Positions 11,215 to 22,391 of a DNA stretch of 64,000 bases are shown here, one piece after another. Positions within the stretch are counted from its first letter, which is position 1. Each line of letters starts with the position of its first letter. The position numbers and the translations under genes were made by a program. The notes below the pieces were generated by a model, which was given only the letters and a program-made list of their open reading frames with translations, did not search any database and was not told the origin of the DNA. The stretch is from the NCBI GenBank assembly GCA_003194525.1, contig NBIV01000109.1:62001-126000 (forward strand), read 5' to 3'. This DNA is from Gracilariopsis chorda (Eukaryota; Rhodophyta; Florideophyceae; Gracilariales; Gracilariaceae).

Positions 11215-11608
11215 TGTTGAGAGAATGAATATAGAATAGAGTTGCAGTTGAGCGCTCGTGCGTTGGTTATTGGCTGGCACTGCAGTTTTGTATGTAGAGT
11301 ACAGTTGTAATTGGCTGGCACCGCCAAAATCACTGCGGTTCCAGCCGCTGTGCAGCGGTGTGGCTGGCACTGCTATAGTGCCAGCCACTTGGCAGCTGCG
11401 GCAGTCAACTTGCAGCAGCAGCCAATGCGCTTTGAGCTTTGCTGCTGTTGTTGCTGCTGCTGACAGTGATGCTGGTGGTGGTGATTAAGGTTTTGAATGG
11501 CGGGTAGGCGTTGCGCCAAGCGAGGTTTATGCTGGCAATGAAGGGGGGGCGCAATGAATTTTATTTGCGCAATGCCTAACTTCAATGAACAACTATGGCC
11601 TCATGTCT
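11215..11608. repeat. Hairpin-rich dispersed repeat, copy 2
   Basis: It matches copy 1 (640-1113) in long blocks but lacks about 150 bp of it. It carries a perfect hairpin at about 11359-11387, arms GTGGCTGGCACT and its complement separated by five bases, and a CTG/TTG-rich run near 11440-11462. The solo LTR at 11609 is inserted at its right end. No coding potential is visible. Confidence 0.55.
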
Positions 11609-12433
11609 TTCAGGTGCAATGCCCGGAAGTGGTAGTGCACCTAAAGACCTTCGGGATCTTTCCTCGTTAGAGATGAGCCCAGTTGGGTACAGCCCTCCCA
11701 GGAATGCCACGACTGTGTCGCGTTGTAAGGCCAAGGCCACCCGTCGCGACTTGCGCAGGGAGGTTGAGGCAAGAATCGGGTATCCGCAGGAGGGATGTAT
11801 GGGGTTGGTCGTCCTCTAGAGAGGTGAGGTTTCCACGTTAGTGGCACGCGCGAACACGAGCCGTGGGTAACGGGAGAGCCACCCTGTAAAGCGAAAAATA
11901 AGGGGGAGCAGAGTCACGAGTGTCGTGACGAAGACTAACCGCAGTGCCGGTAAATAAACCTTATACAAGGCGAACACCAAGAAAGTTGGAATAACAATCC
12001 GAATACTCGGGTTCTTTAGATAGGCAAGGGGGTTAGACTTCCCGTATGCCACGGTGCTTCCCTTCAAAGAGGGGTAGAGAACACGCGAAGGCAGTAAGGT
12101 CTAGAGCCAATTCCTCAGGTTGGGGTCCCTTGTTCGGGAAAGGTTTACTGGTGCGACGGCAAGTTGCAGTTTACTGGTGCGACGGCAAGTTGCTGGCGCA
12201 CTAAGTACTAAACATCCCAGAAATGGGTGAAAAAATTATAAATAAAATTAACTAAATTACTCCACTTTGGTGGTTCATGCCCTCTACTATGGCCAACCGC
12301 CAATTGACTCTTCTCTGCTTCACTTGTCCGATCCACTATTAGTGGTCGTAGTTCATGCAATGACTACATTACCCAAAACGTTCGGGAAATCAACCAAGTG
12401 CCTGGAATCCCTCCCTGACGGCATTGCACTTCA
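11609..12433 (-). repeat. Solo LTR, family 2
   Basis: About 825 bp align with the LTR of element C (56901-57726): both hold GACCTTCGGGATCTTTCCTC-like and GGTTTACTGGTGCGACGGCA blocks and end in CATTGCACTTCA or a close variant. No internal element sequence adjoins it. The 5-mers beside it, TGTCT (11604-11608) and TGTCC (12434-12438), look like a target duplication with one change, so this is probably a solo LTR left by LTR-LTR recombination. The word TTTACTGGTGCGACGGCAAG is tandemly duplicated near 12143-12193. Its first base pair is TT rather than TG. Confidence 0.75.
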
Positions 12434-12704
12434 TGTCCGAGAAAGTGCTGACAAATGGAGATATTTCCGGCCAATCCATACACGTTTGTGTTATCTCACG
12501 TCTTAAGAGGCAGTCTGAATGATCGTTATCTTCCCTTATACCTACTTCATTACTTCAAAGTTCCCCATTATTCGCTAGGAGCCCCATCACGTCTCACACA
12601 TTTACGATCCTCATTGTAGCATGTTATCGTTGGAATTGTTCTACTGATGTAGTAAAATGAACGTGAGTGGAAAAACACTGAAAAAACTTCTGTATCTTTC
12701 TTCT
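12434..12704. other. No feature seen
   Basis: The segment between the two family-2 LTR copies has no supported ORF, repeat or RNA signal. Confidence 0.4.
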
Positions 12705-13140
12705 TAAAAGTCGAACCCAGCTTGGCAGAGCTCTCGACGAGGGGGCACCACTATGTCGGGTTGTAAGGCCGAGAGGGACTGTCGCGAATTGTGCGAGGAG
12801 GTTGAAGCCAGTATGGGGTATCTTCCGAAGAGGTTTGTGTGGGTGCTTATTTTCAACAGAGGTGTTCTTTCCAAGTGAGTGGCTCGTGCGGGCACCGGCC
12901 GTGGATAGCGGGAAAGTGTACCAAAATGGAAAACGAAGAAAGAAGAAGAGGTATTCAGCGGGGGTGAGCTGAGTTACGAGAGTGACTACAACAAACGGCA
13001 GCGCAGGTAACACGCCCTTAAAGAAAGGCGGAAACCAAGGTAATTGCAACTGCAGTTTCGGTAATGGGGTCCTTTGGGCGGGCAAGGGGGATAGACCTTC
13101 CATAACCTACGATAATTCCCTCTAAGAAGGATATGAGAGC
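12705..13140 (-). repeat. Diverged family-2 LTR fragment
   Basis: Blocks such as TCGGGTTGTAAGGCCGAGAG, GAGGAGGTTGAAGCCAG and GGCCGTGGATAGCGGGAAAGTGTACC are shared with the solo LTR and the element C LTR, in the same order. Both LTR ends are missing or unrecognisable, so this is an older fragment. Confidence 0.6.
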
Positions 13141-13209
13141 ACATTTTGTAGCTAAAGACGCCCGCCTTGTAACTCCTACTGCTAACAATAATTAGTATGG
13201 TTTTGATGA

Positions 13210-13650
13210 CGAGTAGAAGTGGCCTCAGCCACGAGCTGCGCTGCACGCCGCGCATTTTTCATTGCTTTGATTATTTTTGTAGCTTTCGGAGGCTCTTCGG
13301 GCACTTTGCTCGCTAACGCTCGTAATAGCGCCCGTAAAGTCCAAGGGCGCCGTGGCGCCTAGAGTAGTAATAGCAGTGTTTACGAGAACATGTCTGTGAT
13401 TGATTGGATAATCACTGCACTGCAATACTTACCCAAAATTACAGCAGTGCCGAGAAGTGAGCCTACTCTACTGCACGACCCTTGACATTTGTAACTGTAC
13501 GGCACTGCAGTCGTTATGAGAGTGATGTCCACTAACAAGTAAACTTTCCTGCTTTTGCTGCTGCTTACTATTTTGATTGGAGGGAGGCGTGGGGACAAAT
13601 GGGTGTTTTGCACGTGCCTACACAGGCATGCAGGGCGGTTTACTGGCGCA
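13210..13650. repeat. Possible third, diverged copy of the hairpin-rich repeat
   Basis: Shared traits with copies 1 and 2 are the motif GCTGCGCTGCACGCCGC, a central part rich in CACTGCA and AGCAGTGCC, and the end TTTGCTGCTGCTTAC..TTTTGATTGGAGGGAGGCGTGG. The likeness is much weaker than between copies 1 and 2. Confidence 0.3.
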
Positions 13651-16600
13651 ATGCCTTTATTTAATCAAAATCACCCCTAAGAGCATGAAAAAATGGTCAT
13701 AGTGGACAGAGAAAAGGAAGCGTTATTCTGATGCGAGAGGTCCTGCGCGTCACGATAGAGGAGTTACAAAAAGTGGTATGAAGAATAAGAGGGCGGAAGA
13801 AGCAAGAGCCCAAAAACGAGTAGTTTAATTGAAGAAATTAGAAGCACATAAAATATGATTATGTTTGGAAAAGGATGCACAAATGAATGGCTTCAGGCAT
13901 TAATGGGTTTGGAATAGCTAAATGCATTGAATGAATTGTTTATGCATTCCGTAGTATACGTAGGGAGTCATGCAGAAGCAGCACATGGTCATTTCTTCGA
14001 ACAGGAGATAATAGAACGTACAACTGACCGGTGCAGAAGAAGTTAGATCGCACAAATACAACGAAGCCCTCCAAGGTATTTTCCTGTCCTTAATGAATGC
14101 TTTCTGCAAACAAACCTGCCCCCAAATCATGCGAATGTCTGCGAAAGAAAACTCGAAGTCGATACAAAGCAGGAGCGGTCTTTCCAGCATATGTCCGTTC
14201 TCGTTGCATCGAGCCACGTTCATGACAACTGATCCACACAAAAGACCAAAAAAAGGGCTCTCTAACCACTACAGCCGGATGAAGCATGTTGCAAATGAAC
14301 ATATCCGGCATATCAATTTTCATGTCCAAGTTATGAGGGGGTACTCTAGTAGACGCATACTGATATGCAAATTCGCGAACAATAGTACTGAAGATTTTGA
14401 TCTCTGGCTTCCGTTGAAGACCAAGATGTACAGTCCTAATTGATGGAAGAGTGAGGCATTGAAAAGAAACAAATCCAGCGCTGCTCCATTATTTTCGTCG
14501 ACCAACTAATTGTTGTACGCAATGAGTACTTTTCTGAGATACACATCTTCTTCTCGTTGTTCTGTTAACCACTTCCACAGAAATTGGGAAGCAGTGTACA
14601 TGTTGCTTGTAGATCTGAATGCTAATGGCGCATCTTTGGAGATGGTGTTGCGTGCATTGGAATTGAGCAACGACGAAAATGCTGGATCATTGCCTTGGCG
14701 TACTTGTTCGGTGCAGTCCAGCAGTTGAATCGAGCATAATTTCCACAGATCACTCTTCTGCACCTGCTTTTTAAGGATGTTTGTGCACACTAGTCTCATT
14801 CTTCTACTCTGTTCAGCCTCGATTTGTATCTGGGGCACAAACATAAGCAGCTGTTAGTAGTAATCGCTGGATAAAATGATGGTCAAACCCCGAAATGGAC
14901 GACGGTTTTCCATTCAACTGCAGCAAATATGTTGGAGCAAATCATCGATGAGTTCTATAAGCTTTTGTAAAAGCATGGAAGCTTCCATAAAGAGGATCAA
15001 TTGTATTTCGCGAAGCAGTTTCGCTCCTTGAGATTGGCGTGTGTACTTGAACAACTGAGCTGTAGAGCTGCTTGTACTGTTTAACTGCTACACTTAGCTC
15101 AATCTAGCTGTTTTGTGTGGCCACCTACGTTCAACGATGCTGCAATGCCCGTTGTAGACGTCATCTCGGTGACCATTCCTTTTTACTGAGCGATAACCAG
15201 GAGAACGTTCAGAACGCACATCTCTCCAGCGTGTACGGATTGCTGCACAAATAAAAGCTTTGCTGGAGTGGTTTTTATTCTTGCCGTGTTTCTCGTTGTT
15301 TAAATTTAACAAGGATGGTGTCAAATTGCCTATTACAAATGTTTAACTTCGCCTATCTTCAACGCACCGCTAACGCGGTTTTTTTTTGCACTCGCGGATC
15401 TCCAGTTTCCATAGCTCAAGTTTTGTCAGTCAATGCTATGCAAATCTGCTGTATTTGCTGCAAGGAGAAGCTGTGATCATGAAGCAGCCATCAAATGTGC
15501 CAGTCTGATAAATTTACACCAAACGCGGATATATCCCTTGATTTAATTGCTGTTCATCGTCTGTGTGTGAATCGCTACATACCGCATCCGAGTTATCGCT
15601 TACCACTTTCTTTGGTTCTGCACCTTGCTGATATAATGTAACAACAAGACGCCGTAGAATTGCAAGACTGCTGTATATCTGCAGAGCGTTTTGGAATGCA
15701 TATCAAAATCTGTTTTATCCAAGGGCAGCCTGCTCTCAATCGCCGTTTTACCATACGTTCTATACTGCTGTTTTTTAATATTTCTTGCGTGTTTATAAGA
15801 GCTTAAGCCGTAATTCATGAGCATGAAGCAACGAACAAATAGCTAAGGGTCAAACGGTGGAAAATCTGTGATTCTTTCGAAGCAATGCTCGTTTTACCTG
15901 GGCTCTGCCACATAGATAGGCAAATCGCAGTCCTCTTTAGGCACCTGAGTGCCGTCTGCGTCGTGTTGATTAAGCACGAGAGCAGAAAGCGTGGCAGAAT
16001 GTTGAGGTACTTGATGAAGAAATGTACCAATAATTGACGTACGATAAGATGTCTACATAATGACCAACCTCTCACCGGAACTACAGTCGAAGCAAACAGA
16101 CTTCCTCCCCGCCCAAGCAAAGGAAACTGTCTCCATCAACAATGTAGTGTTGCACTATTTGTTCCTCTGAGCCGTTCCTTGGGGCAATATCTTACGTCCA
16201 GTTTTGTATCTCAACCGATCTCTATCGATGTTGTACCTCCTGTTTTTAATGTCTAGAAATCGAACAAGCCTCTGATTGCAGCAAGCCGATTCATTGGTAG
16301 TGTCACCTCTGACCTTTTGATCAGTATAGACTAAATCAAAACCCTTATCCTCTTGTAACCACTACCGCCTTTCAATATCCAGGAACGCGTTCACAACCCA
16401 GATGGGCCCAAGATCAACGACAACTGCTATGATTCTCATAACAGTGCCAAAGTACAAGGTCTAATATTTCTGGGAAATAATGAGCTCTTAAGATGATGAT
16501 GATGGAGAACCATTTGAAGAATGCGAATCGGGATCGAAATAGGATGCAATGCAAAACTTCTGCTGCGTAAATCTTCCCGATTGCGGTGATCGAGAAATAT

Positions 16601-17317
16601 AACCTTCCAAGCTCTCTAAGGCAAACTCTGTAGACGCCCTAATAACTCTGAGACCCCTGAAAGAGCCTGCTGATGCGACAGGAAAACTATTCGGGAAGTT
16701 TACTCCAGTACTTTGCAAAATCGAATTATCGTCAACACTTTTCCCCTAAATAATGCCAATTGTATAACAGATAGCCAAGAGCTCATGGCCGATCCAGAAC
16801 AGGAGGGGTTGTGGGTCGTTTGCAGAGTTTGCATCCTTGTCGTGGAGAGCAGGGTGATGAGAAAGAGTCTGCTTTTAAGATGGCACAGAATAGAAGTGAA
16901 ACCAGTGCAAGGGGAGGCAAAATGATCTGCAGTAGGAAAAAAGAACTCTTTTGTAATGAACCCTTTACTGCTGAGATAATGGTCCAATCGTGTTCATAAT
17001 TGTTTGAAGCAAGAAACCATTTTCCCTCTATGTGGCACGTTCACAAGACGATTGTGACAACAGGATACAGAACTAGCAGCCTTCATTTTGGAGAACACAG
17101 CACGTGGGAGGGGCTTTGAAAATGCTTGAGAGCTTTCAAAAACACTATTCAAGCGACACTGGAACGTAGATTGTAAGTTTTGCTGCCAACCGATATGAAC
17201 AATGCAGTATCTGATGTGTTGGTAAAGTTTTTTAAAATGTAGTAGAGGCATCCAGAAGCTTCTTAGAGGCAACTGGAAACTGCTGCCTTTTAGAGACTTC
17301 TATAAGGTTCTATAGAA
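13651..17317. other. Gene-poor stretch with decayed ORF scraps
   Basis: I see no intact gene. Minus-strand frames at 13918-14241 and 14320-14844 have protein-like composition (the latter includes QFLWKWLTEQREEDVYLRKVLIAYNN split by stops from a following frame) and may be one decayed transposon ORF, but I recognise no motif. A minus frame at 16488-16718 and others here are no better than chance. Confidence 0.3.
13918..14844 (-). pseudogene. Possible decayed transposon ORF, unidentified
   Basis: Three overlapping minus-strand open frames (14506-14844, 14320-14505, 13918-14241) follow each other with stops between and read as continuous hydrophobic/aromatic protein sequence rather than random translation. 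No catalytic motif can be named. It could equally be chance. Confidence 0.2.
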
Positions 17318-17323
17318 TAACAA

Positions 17324-17508
17324 TGTAGACCTATTTTTACATCATGATAGAAACTCAGTACAGCTCTAGAACACTATAGAAATTTATTGAAAAAGTATAA
17401 AAGAATGATTGAAAACCTCTCCTTGACAAAAGATAGAAGTCAAGCCGAGTGAATATGCCGTAAAACTACTTGTTTTATCCTAAGCGTTTCACGTCAACTC
17501 TACAACAG
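17324..17508 (+). repeat. Copia 5' LTR
   Basis: The start at TG (17324) is inferred from the TAACAA duplication. A TATA-like GTATAAAAG lies at about 17394. The last 56 bases (from TGAATATGCC) are repeated at 24041-24096. The end is CAACA or CAACAG; one base is uncertain. Confidence 0.65.
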
Positions 17509-17521
17509 GTTATGGGCCCAG
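17509..17521 (+). other. Copia primer binding site, initiator-Met anticodon arm
   Basis: Directly after the LTR the strand reads GTTATGGGCCCAG, with one more G before it. This is complementary to the conserved anticodon arm of eukaryotic initiator tRNA-Met (CTGGGCCCATAAC), not to a tRNA 3' end. Drosophila copia and yeast Ty5 are known to prime from a half initiator tRNA, and this site fits that mode. Confidence 0.75.
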
Positions 17522-17752
17522 ATAACGCCTAAGTCAATAATCTTGTTGGTAGTAATCGCTTAGAAGTCAGCTCCAAAGTAGAAAGTTCCGAACGACACCG
17601 TGGAAGTTCGAAGTCTTTCAGAAATCGCTCGACAGCGACCTGAAGAAAGGATATCGTGAACCCAGAATCGTTGAAAATTGTGAAAACGCGTACAGTACGG
17701 AACCCGTCAGAAACAGGAATAAGCAAAACTCGAGAAATTCAACGCCATAATC

Positions 17753-17796
17753 ATGGATACAGAAGAACGAAGTACCTTCAAAATCGAACAGCTTAA
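17753..17796 (+). pseudogene. Copia Gag, first 15 codons
   Basis: An ATG at 17753 begins MDTEERSTFKIEQLN, which joins in frame, after the inserted transposon, to GNNYFSWKFRMMNYLKKK at 22396. Copia Gag proteins typically begin with such an L-x-G-x-N-[YF]-x-x-W-K-F motif. The insertion point is the TTAA within the Leu-Asn codons. Confidence 0.75.
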
Positions 17797-17965
17797 CCCC
17801 ATGCCACTTCAGTGAGGAAAGTTCCTCACCAAATTTTCAGGGTGAGGCCCGTGAGGCCGTCCCGTATCACCGTATTTCCGTCCTGCCCGCCGCACTGTTC
17901 GATGAGCCTTACCACAGATTGGTGAGCTCACCCGGATATGGGACGATCTCACCGAACAATGGGAC
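17797..17965 (+). repeat. Left long terminal inverted repeat of the piggyBac-YqaJ element
   Basis: It pairs with 22228-22391. The first 14 bases agree perfectly and the rest agrees with scattered differences, including the blocks TTTTCAGGGTGAGGCC and GTGAGGCCGTCCC. Inverted repeats of this length are long for piggyBac elements, whose terminal repeats are often 13-20 bp. Confidence 0.8.
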
Positions 17966-18615
17966 GACTAATGCAGTTCTAGAGCCTGTTTACGGCTTCA
18001 AATCCTAGTGGTAGCTTGTTGGATGGCTTTCGAGTCGCTGGGAGATATGAGTCTTGTACGGGTCGAGGATAGCTTTCATGCCATTGCCGTTCAATGAAGA
18101 TTATCAACCATGGTAACGCATTGAAAGAAATGCCATAAACGTCAAAACTGTTCAATAGAGAACTACAATTCGTGGTCTAGGTGTGTAGTATATCTGTTCA
18201 GGGGACCCGTTTCTGAAGCTCCTCCAAAATCAGTAGGTGGAATGGTTGCACGTACTAATACTCTATCCTTGTGCCATTGATCCCAGCAATTGGTACACAT
18301 TTCCTGTCTACATACAGAACACCATTGCTTCTGTCATGATCCTCCTTTCTTCCCAAACTCTTTTCCCTTCTTACGTATACTATAACTGTATGAACAAAGT
18401 GCACAGTATAAATCCTTGCTTTTCACCCTCTTGTGCAAGAGTGATTCGGACAATCTTCTTTTCGTGTCCTCTGGTCGATTATATTTCTGCACCACATCAC
18501 GTTGATACGATGGTTTCATTTGGATAGTTACGCTACTCTGATCGTTGGCTGATGGCAATGAGTTTCGGCTTATGCAAGTTTGAGCTCCAGATGTCTCTGT
18601 TTGTAACAGTTTCTT

Positions 18616-20240
18616 TTATTCTTTCCCCAGCTGTCTTGCATATGAAGCAAAAGACGCACAAGGCGTACCAACTTGTCTTAACTCTCGATAACCTTTGCCA
18701 CTCTTTACATCATTCCAGGTGTCCGGTAGAGCCCCACTGTTTTTGGCAAGGGATAATCTGTGTACGATAGCGGCATTGCTTACCTGCGAGCAAAGCAAAC
18801 AGCCGATGATACTTACGATTGGGTTCTCCGACGAGTTTGTAAAGCATAGAGAAGTCAGTGCACGACTGAATTCATCGAGTACTTCTTTCAAATGGTTACA
18901 GTAGACCAAAATTGTTGGACGTATCATTCGGGCTGGCAGTAGCGTCCCTGTCCGTGAAACTAATCTCCAGTAAGCCAGACTCAGACTATAGCAGGTAGCA
19001 AAAGAATGAAGGTCCGTTGCATGTGAAGACTGCAGCATTTGATCATATTCCTTTGGGATGTTCTGCGCGTCTTTTCCGACCCAGTAAAAAGCTCCCACCC
19101 TCAATGCAGCCAGTACATAACTATACTGGGATAGCAGAGTCTCATCAAATGCAACGATGGCAGTGTATATTATCTCTCCGATGCCGCATGTGCTTCCATT
19201 TCGCACAACAAAACAAACCTTGTTCGCTTTCAAACAAACTGCATGATGAAGAAACTGCAGTCTATATTCGGTAGATGGAACCAATTGTTGAAACACCAGC
19301 CCAGCATCTACACTTCTTCTAACTCCAGATATCAGAATGCTTGAACCAAAATTCCTTGATACATATCTAGCATCCTCAGTAGTTCGAACAGCGGTCATAG
19401 TTTTGATTTCGAATGCACAAACAGGACGGTTTTCTTGTTTGTCAAGATAGACCATCAAAGCGTCAGGGCTTTCAGACATCATCAAATCAGATCCCGAAGA
19501 TATCAATCCGATACTACGGATGTAGTAGCTCTATATTTGTGCGTATCACCTTTCATCTTAGTCGAGAGCCACTCTTGGACATTGTGACTGTCAAAAAGTG
19601 TCGGTAGTTCCCTCAGCACTTGTTTCTCATTAAATAATCCTTCTTTCATACCAACGGTACTCACTAATGGTTTCATAACCCATGAATCCAATGAACGCTT
19701 GTAAAGGACCTCCAGTAATTTCTTCTTCGCTGCGATCACCTCCTCCTCCGCTGAAAGCTCTTCAACTTCATTTTCAACCAGTAAAAGCTCTCCAGTTTGC
19801 ACCTGCTGTCGGAATACCAGAATTTTCTCTACAATCTGTGCTTTCCGTAGCGTGCTAGAAACGGGATGCCCAATTCTGGACATGGCAGCAACTAGCTTCG
19901 CTTTTGTCTTTGCGTTGAGGGAATTTGTCTCTGCAGAAACCAAGAATGTCTTCATTTGGTCAAACTCGTTCTCTGATGGGACTGTGGAGAGCGAAACGTT
20001 AAGTTCCTCGCAAAAATTCTTCAATCGAAGTTCCAACCGCGTTAAAGATTCAATTGTTGTGTCAGAAAAGTGTGAATTACCGTATCCTGTAGAGTTTCCT
20101 TTCAAATTTTCCGCGAGAGCACGAACGTTGATCTCAAAATTGTGTGCCAGTGCCCGAAAAAAATTAGAGAGGGTTCGAGAGGTGAACTGAAAAGCTCTAG
20201 CTAGGAACCACTCAGGATCTTGGGACTGCAATGCAGTCAC
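18616..20240 (-). pseudogene. YqaJ-like PD-(D/E)XK nuclease region of the transposon
   Basis: Two overlapping frames (20240-19503 and 19506-18616) meet at a stop and frame change near 19504. The first contains QDPEWFLARAFQFTSRT (about 20220-20170), matching the W-x3-R-x4-[IF]-T-x-S signature that opens YqaJ-like exonuclease domains, then a charged helical segment (LVAAMSRIGHPVSSTLRKAQIVEKI) resembling a SAP-type DNA-binding hairpin. The second holds SPDAL (Asp codon about 19462) and FEIKTMT (Glu to Lys about 19410-19402), the D and E-x-K of the nuclease active site. It may be the C-terminal part of the transposase polypeptide, since no clear separate start is seen, or a separate cargo gene. 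Confidence 0.65.
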
Positions 20241-20247
20241 TTCAATA

Positions 20248-22182
20248 CTATACTGACAACCTGACCGACTTTGTATCTAGCCAAATAAAGTCCATATGTT
20301 CCCTCCTGTCTTTCGTATACGCGATGAAATTGTTTGAGATCCGCACTGCTTTTAAAATTTGACAGCCTGCCTTGGGCACCAATGTAAACTTTGAGGACTT
20401 GAACATTTCATGATTCTTATGATAAACAGAAGCCACTCGCTCACTATAACTCTCTCGGTATACAACGGCTTCTACAGGGCGTCCAGAAGCTGTTGTCGGC
20501 TTCCCACGAGCTGCATAAACTGCGCGACATCCCTTCTCTTTATCTCAACACCCTTGTGCCGCTTCCGAGTTGGAACATCCCCAAACGAAAATGGGTAGTC
20601 CAATGATTTTTTGTGCGTACCCAGTATTGTTGCGCCAAGCTGATTTAAAAGTTGGTGGCTTCTTGATTGCTGTATTTTCGATCTGCAGCGAAAATGTATT
20701 CGATCATACCCCTAATGGAACCAGCCGTAGAAACATCCTGTAGCAGTCTCATGAACCGTTGATATATCAATCGACTTGTCTCTGACCCTCGTATAATGAC
20801 CAGCCAAGATGACAGGTCTCGATGATGAGCAAATTGCATTGTTGACCGGACTCAAAGCCTTCTACGATTTATTTACATGGCTCAGCACTGTAAGTTGCGC
20901 AACTGCTCTAGATCACAAACGCTTGTGGTTTTCATCCAAGCTAAGAATAGAGTGTCCAGGAACCAACAAAAATAACCGATTGATAGCAGTCAGCTCGTCC
21001 TCTAGTTCTGTGATCTACGCATTAGCTCTACGAGGAAACTTTGACCATCCCGAACCAAACTGCTCCACTCGTTGTCGTCATTGGGTAGTGCAGCACAGAG
21101 CAGACCAAATTTCCAAGTACCGTTTGCCTGAGACACCTATGTCGAAAAAAACTCTTTGTTCTCTGGAAGAGTCATTGTAGTAACCGATGTGCCATATGAT
21201 ACAGCAAGCACATATAAAATGATTACTCCTTTAAACTCGAACATGTCTGTTGGTTGCTGACGACGAGCCCTCAGAACACGGTTTACATACCTTGCAACCT
21301 TCGTCAAAATATAGTTCGGTAGGAAAAAGTCGAAAGTCGTCAATTGGGACAACCTTGAGTATCCCACATTGCTTGCAAAAGTTGACATTTTACGAATCTC
21401 TTTTGTCACGTTTCCAAACACTGCATTGGTCTCCTCAACATAACTTTTCCCGAGCTTTCGGTTAATGTCGTCAATATCAAGTTCAAATGATTGACATGGT
21501 GAGGAGTAGGTCCACTGATTTAAACCTTCTGCTAAATGTCCTCGGTCTGACTCATTATCCGGATTGGATTCATTCGGAACAGATTTATTGTTCGAATGCG
21601 AGCCAGAGCTGTCATCAAATGTACAGTCCATTTTGTCATTGAACAAAGACGACCAGATATCCTCTGCGGCGACATTTTTTGCTTCCATTTCATTTGAGTT
21701 CATAGGATTTAATGCATTGTTTGCAGACTGGCGCTGTTGATCTGCATATAAATCTTGAACTTCATCGTCTAATAGAATTTCATCCTCCAAAACTTTGGAA
21801 CATGGAAAATCCGTTGAGGTCGTAGCAGTAGATGTTTTGTTCTGGAGATCTGCTTCGTGAAAACTAGGATTTTCGTTACTGCTCTGTGTAAAACTTGACC
21901 CCTGAATAGTATAATCCAGGTATTGCTCTAAGGTTTGATGAGGTTGATGTACTATAAAATGCGAATTTTGATCACCGGACAAGTTAAAAGATCGGACAAG
22001 TTAAAAGGTGCCCCAGTTTCCTCATCACTAGGCATGGGTTGTGACTCTTGGGGTGGCAGGACATAATCATTTTGAATCTCAAGACTGGGCTTTGGGTCGC
22101 AAAGTGGGTTTTCATCTTCGGACAGAAACTGATCGACATCATGTTCATCGCAGGAAAGACGTTTTAGCGGCGGTAGAGGCAT
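20248..22182 (-). pseudogene. piggyBac-type DDE transposase region, decayed
   Basis: The probable start is the ATG at 22182 (MPLPPLKRL), followed by an acidic region. A 17-bp tandem duplication near 21983-22016 shifts the frame into 21982-21137. There the sequence FEFKGVIILYVLAVSYG matches the conserved opening helix of DDE_Tnp_1_7 transposases. Further on, in other frames, ILSLDEN (about 20935) has the first catalytic Asp, like the VDES box of the element at 26989, and FAADRKYSN..FLNQLGATILGTHK (about 20690-20600) looks like the second Asp region. The third Asp is not located. Function would be cut-and-paste at TTAA. Confidence 0.6.
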
Positions 22183-22227
22183 TATTGTGCCAATTTCTGG
22201 CGGGAACGGAAAGGTTGAATTGGTGAG

Positions 22228-22391
22228 TACTTACGTTGCGTTCGGTGATTTGTTCGGTGAGCTCACCGATCTACGGTGAGGTTCACCGAACAGTGCGGCT
22301 GGCGGGACGGAAATACAGTGATATGGGACGGCCTCACCGGCCTCACCCTGAAAAATCGGTGGGGAAATTTCCTCACCGAAGTGGCATGGGG
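22228..22391 (-). repeat. Right long terminal inverted repeat of the piggyBac-YqaJ element
   Basis: It is the complement of 17797-17965 and abuts TTAA. Its inner part repeats the word TTCGGTGA and its complement several times, possible transposase binding sites. Confidence 0.8.

Larger units (their letters stand above)
17797..22391 (-). mobile_element. piggyBac-type transposon with YqaJ nuclease region
   Basis: The element is bounded by TTAA on both sides (17793-17796 and 22392-22395), the classical piggyBac target duplication. Its ends are inverted repeats starting CCCCATGCCACTTC and continuing with fair identity for about 165 bp. All protein-like frames run on the minus strand: an acidic N-terminal region, a DDE transposase of the piggyBac kind and then a YqaJ-like nuclease. 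Several frameshifts and stops make it inactive. It sits in the gag gene of a copia element. Confidence 0.85.

Noticed and set aside
17990-18045. tRNA-like text near TTCAAATCCTAG
   Set aside because: A T-loop-like word is present but no A box or acceptor pairing at the right distance.
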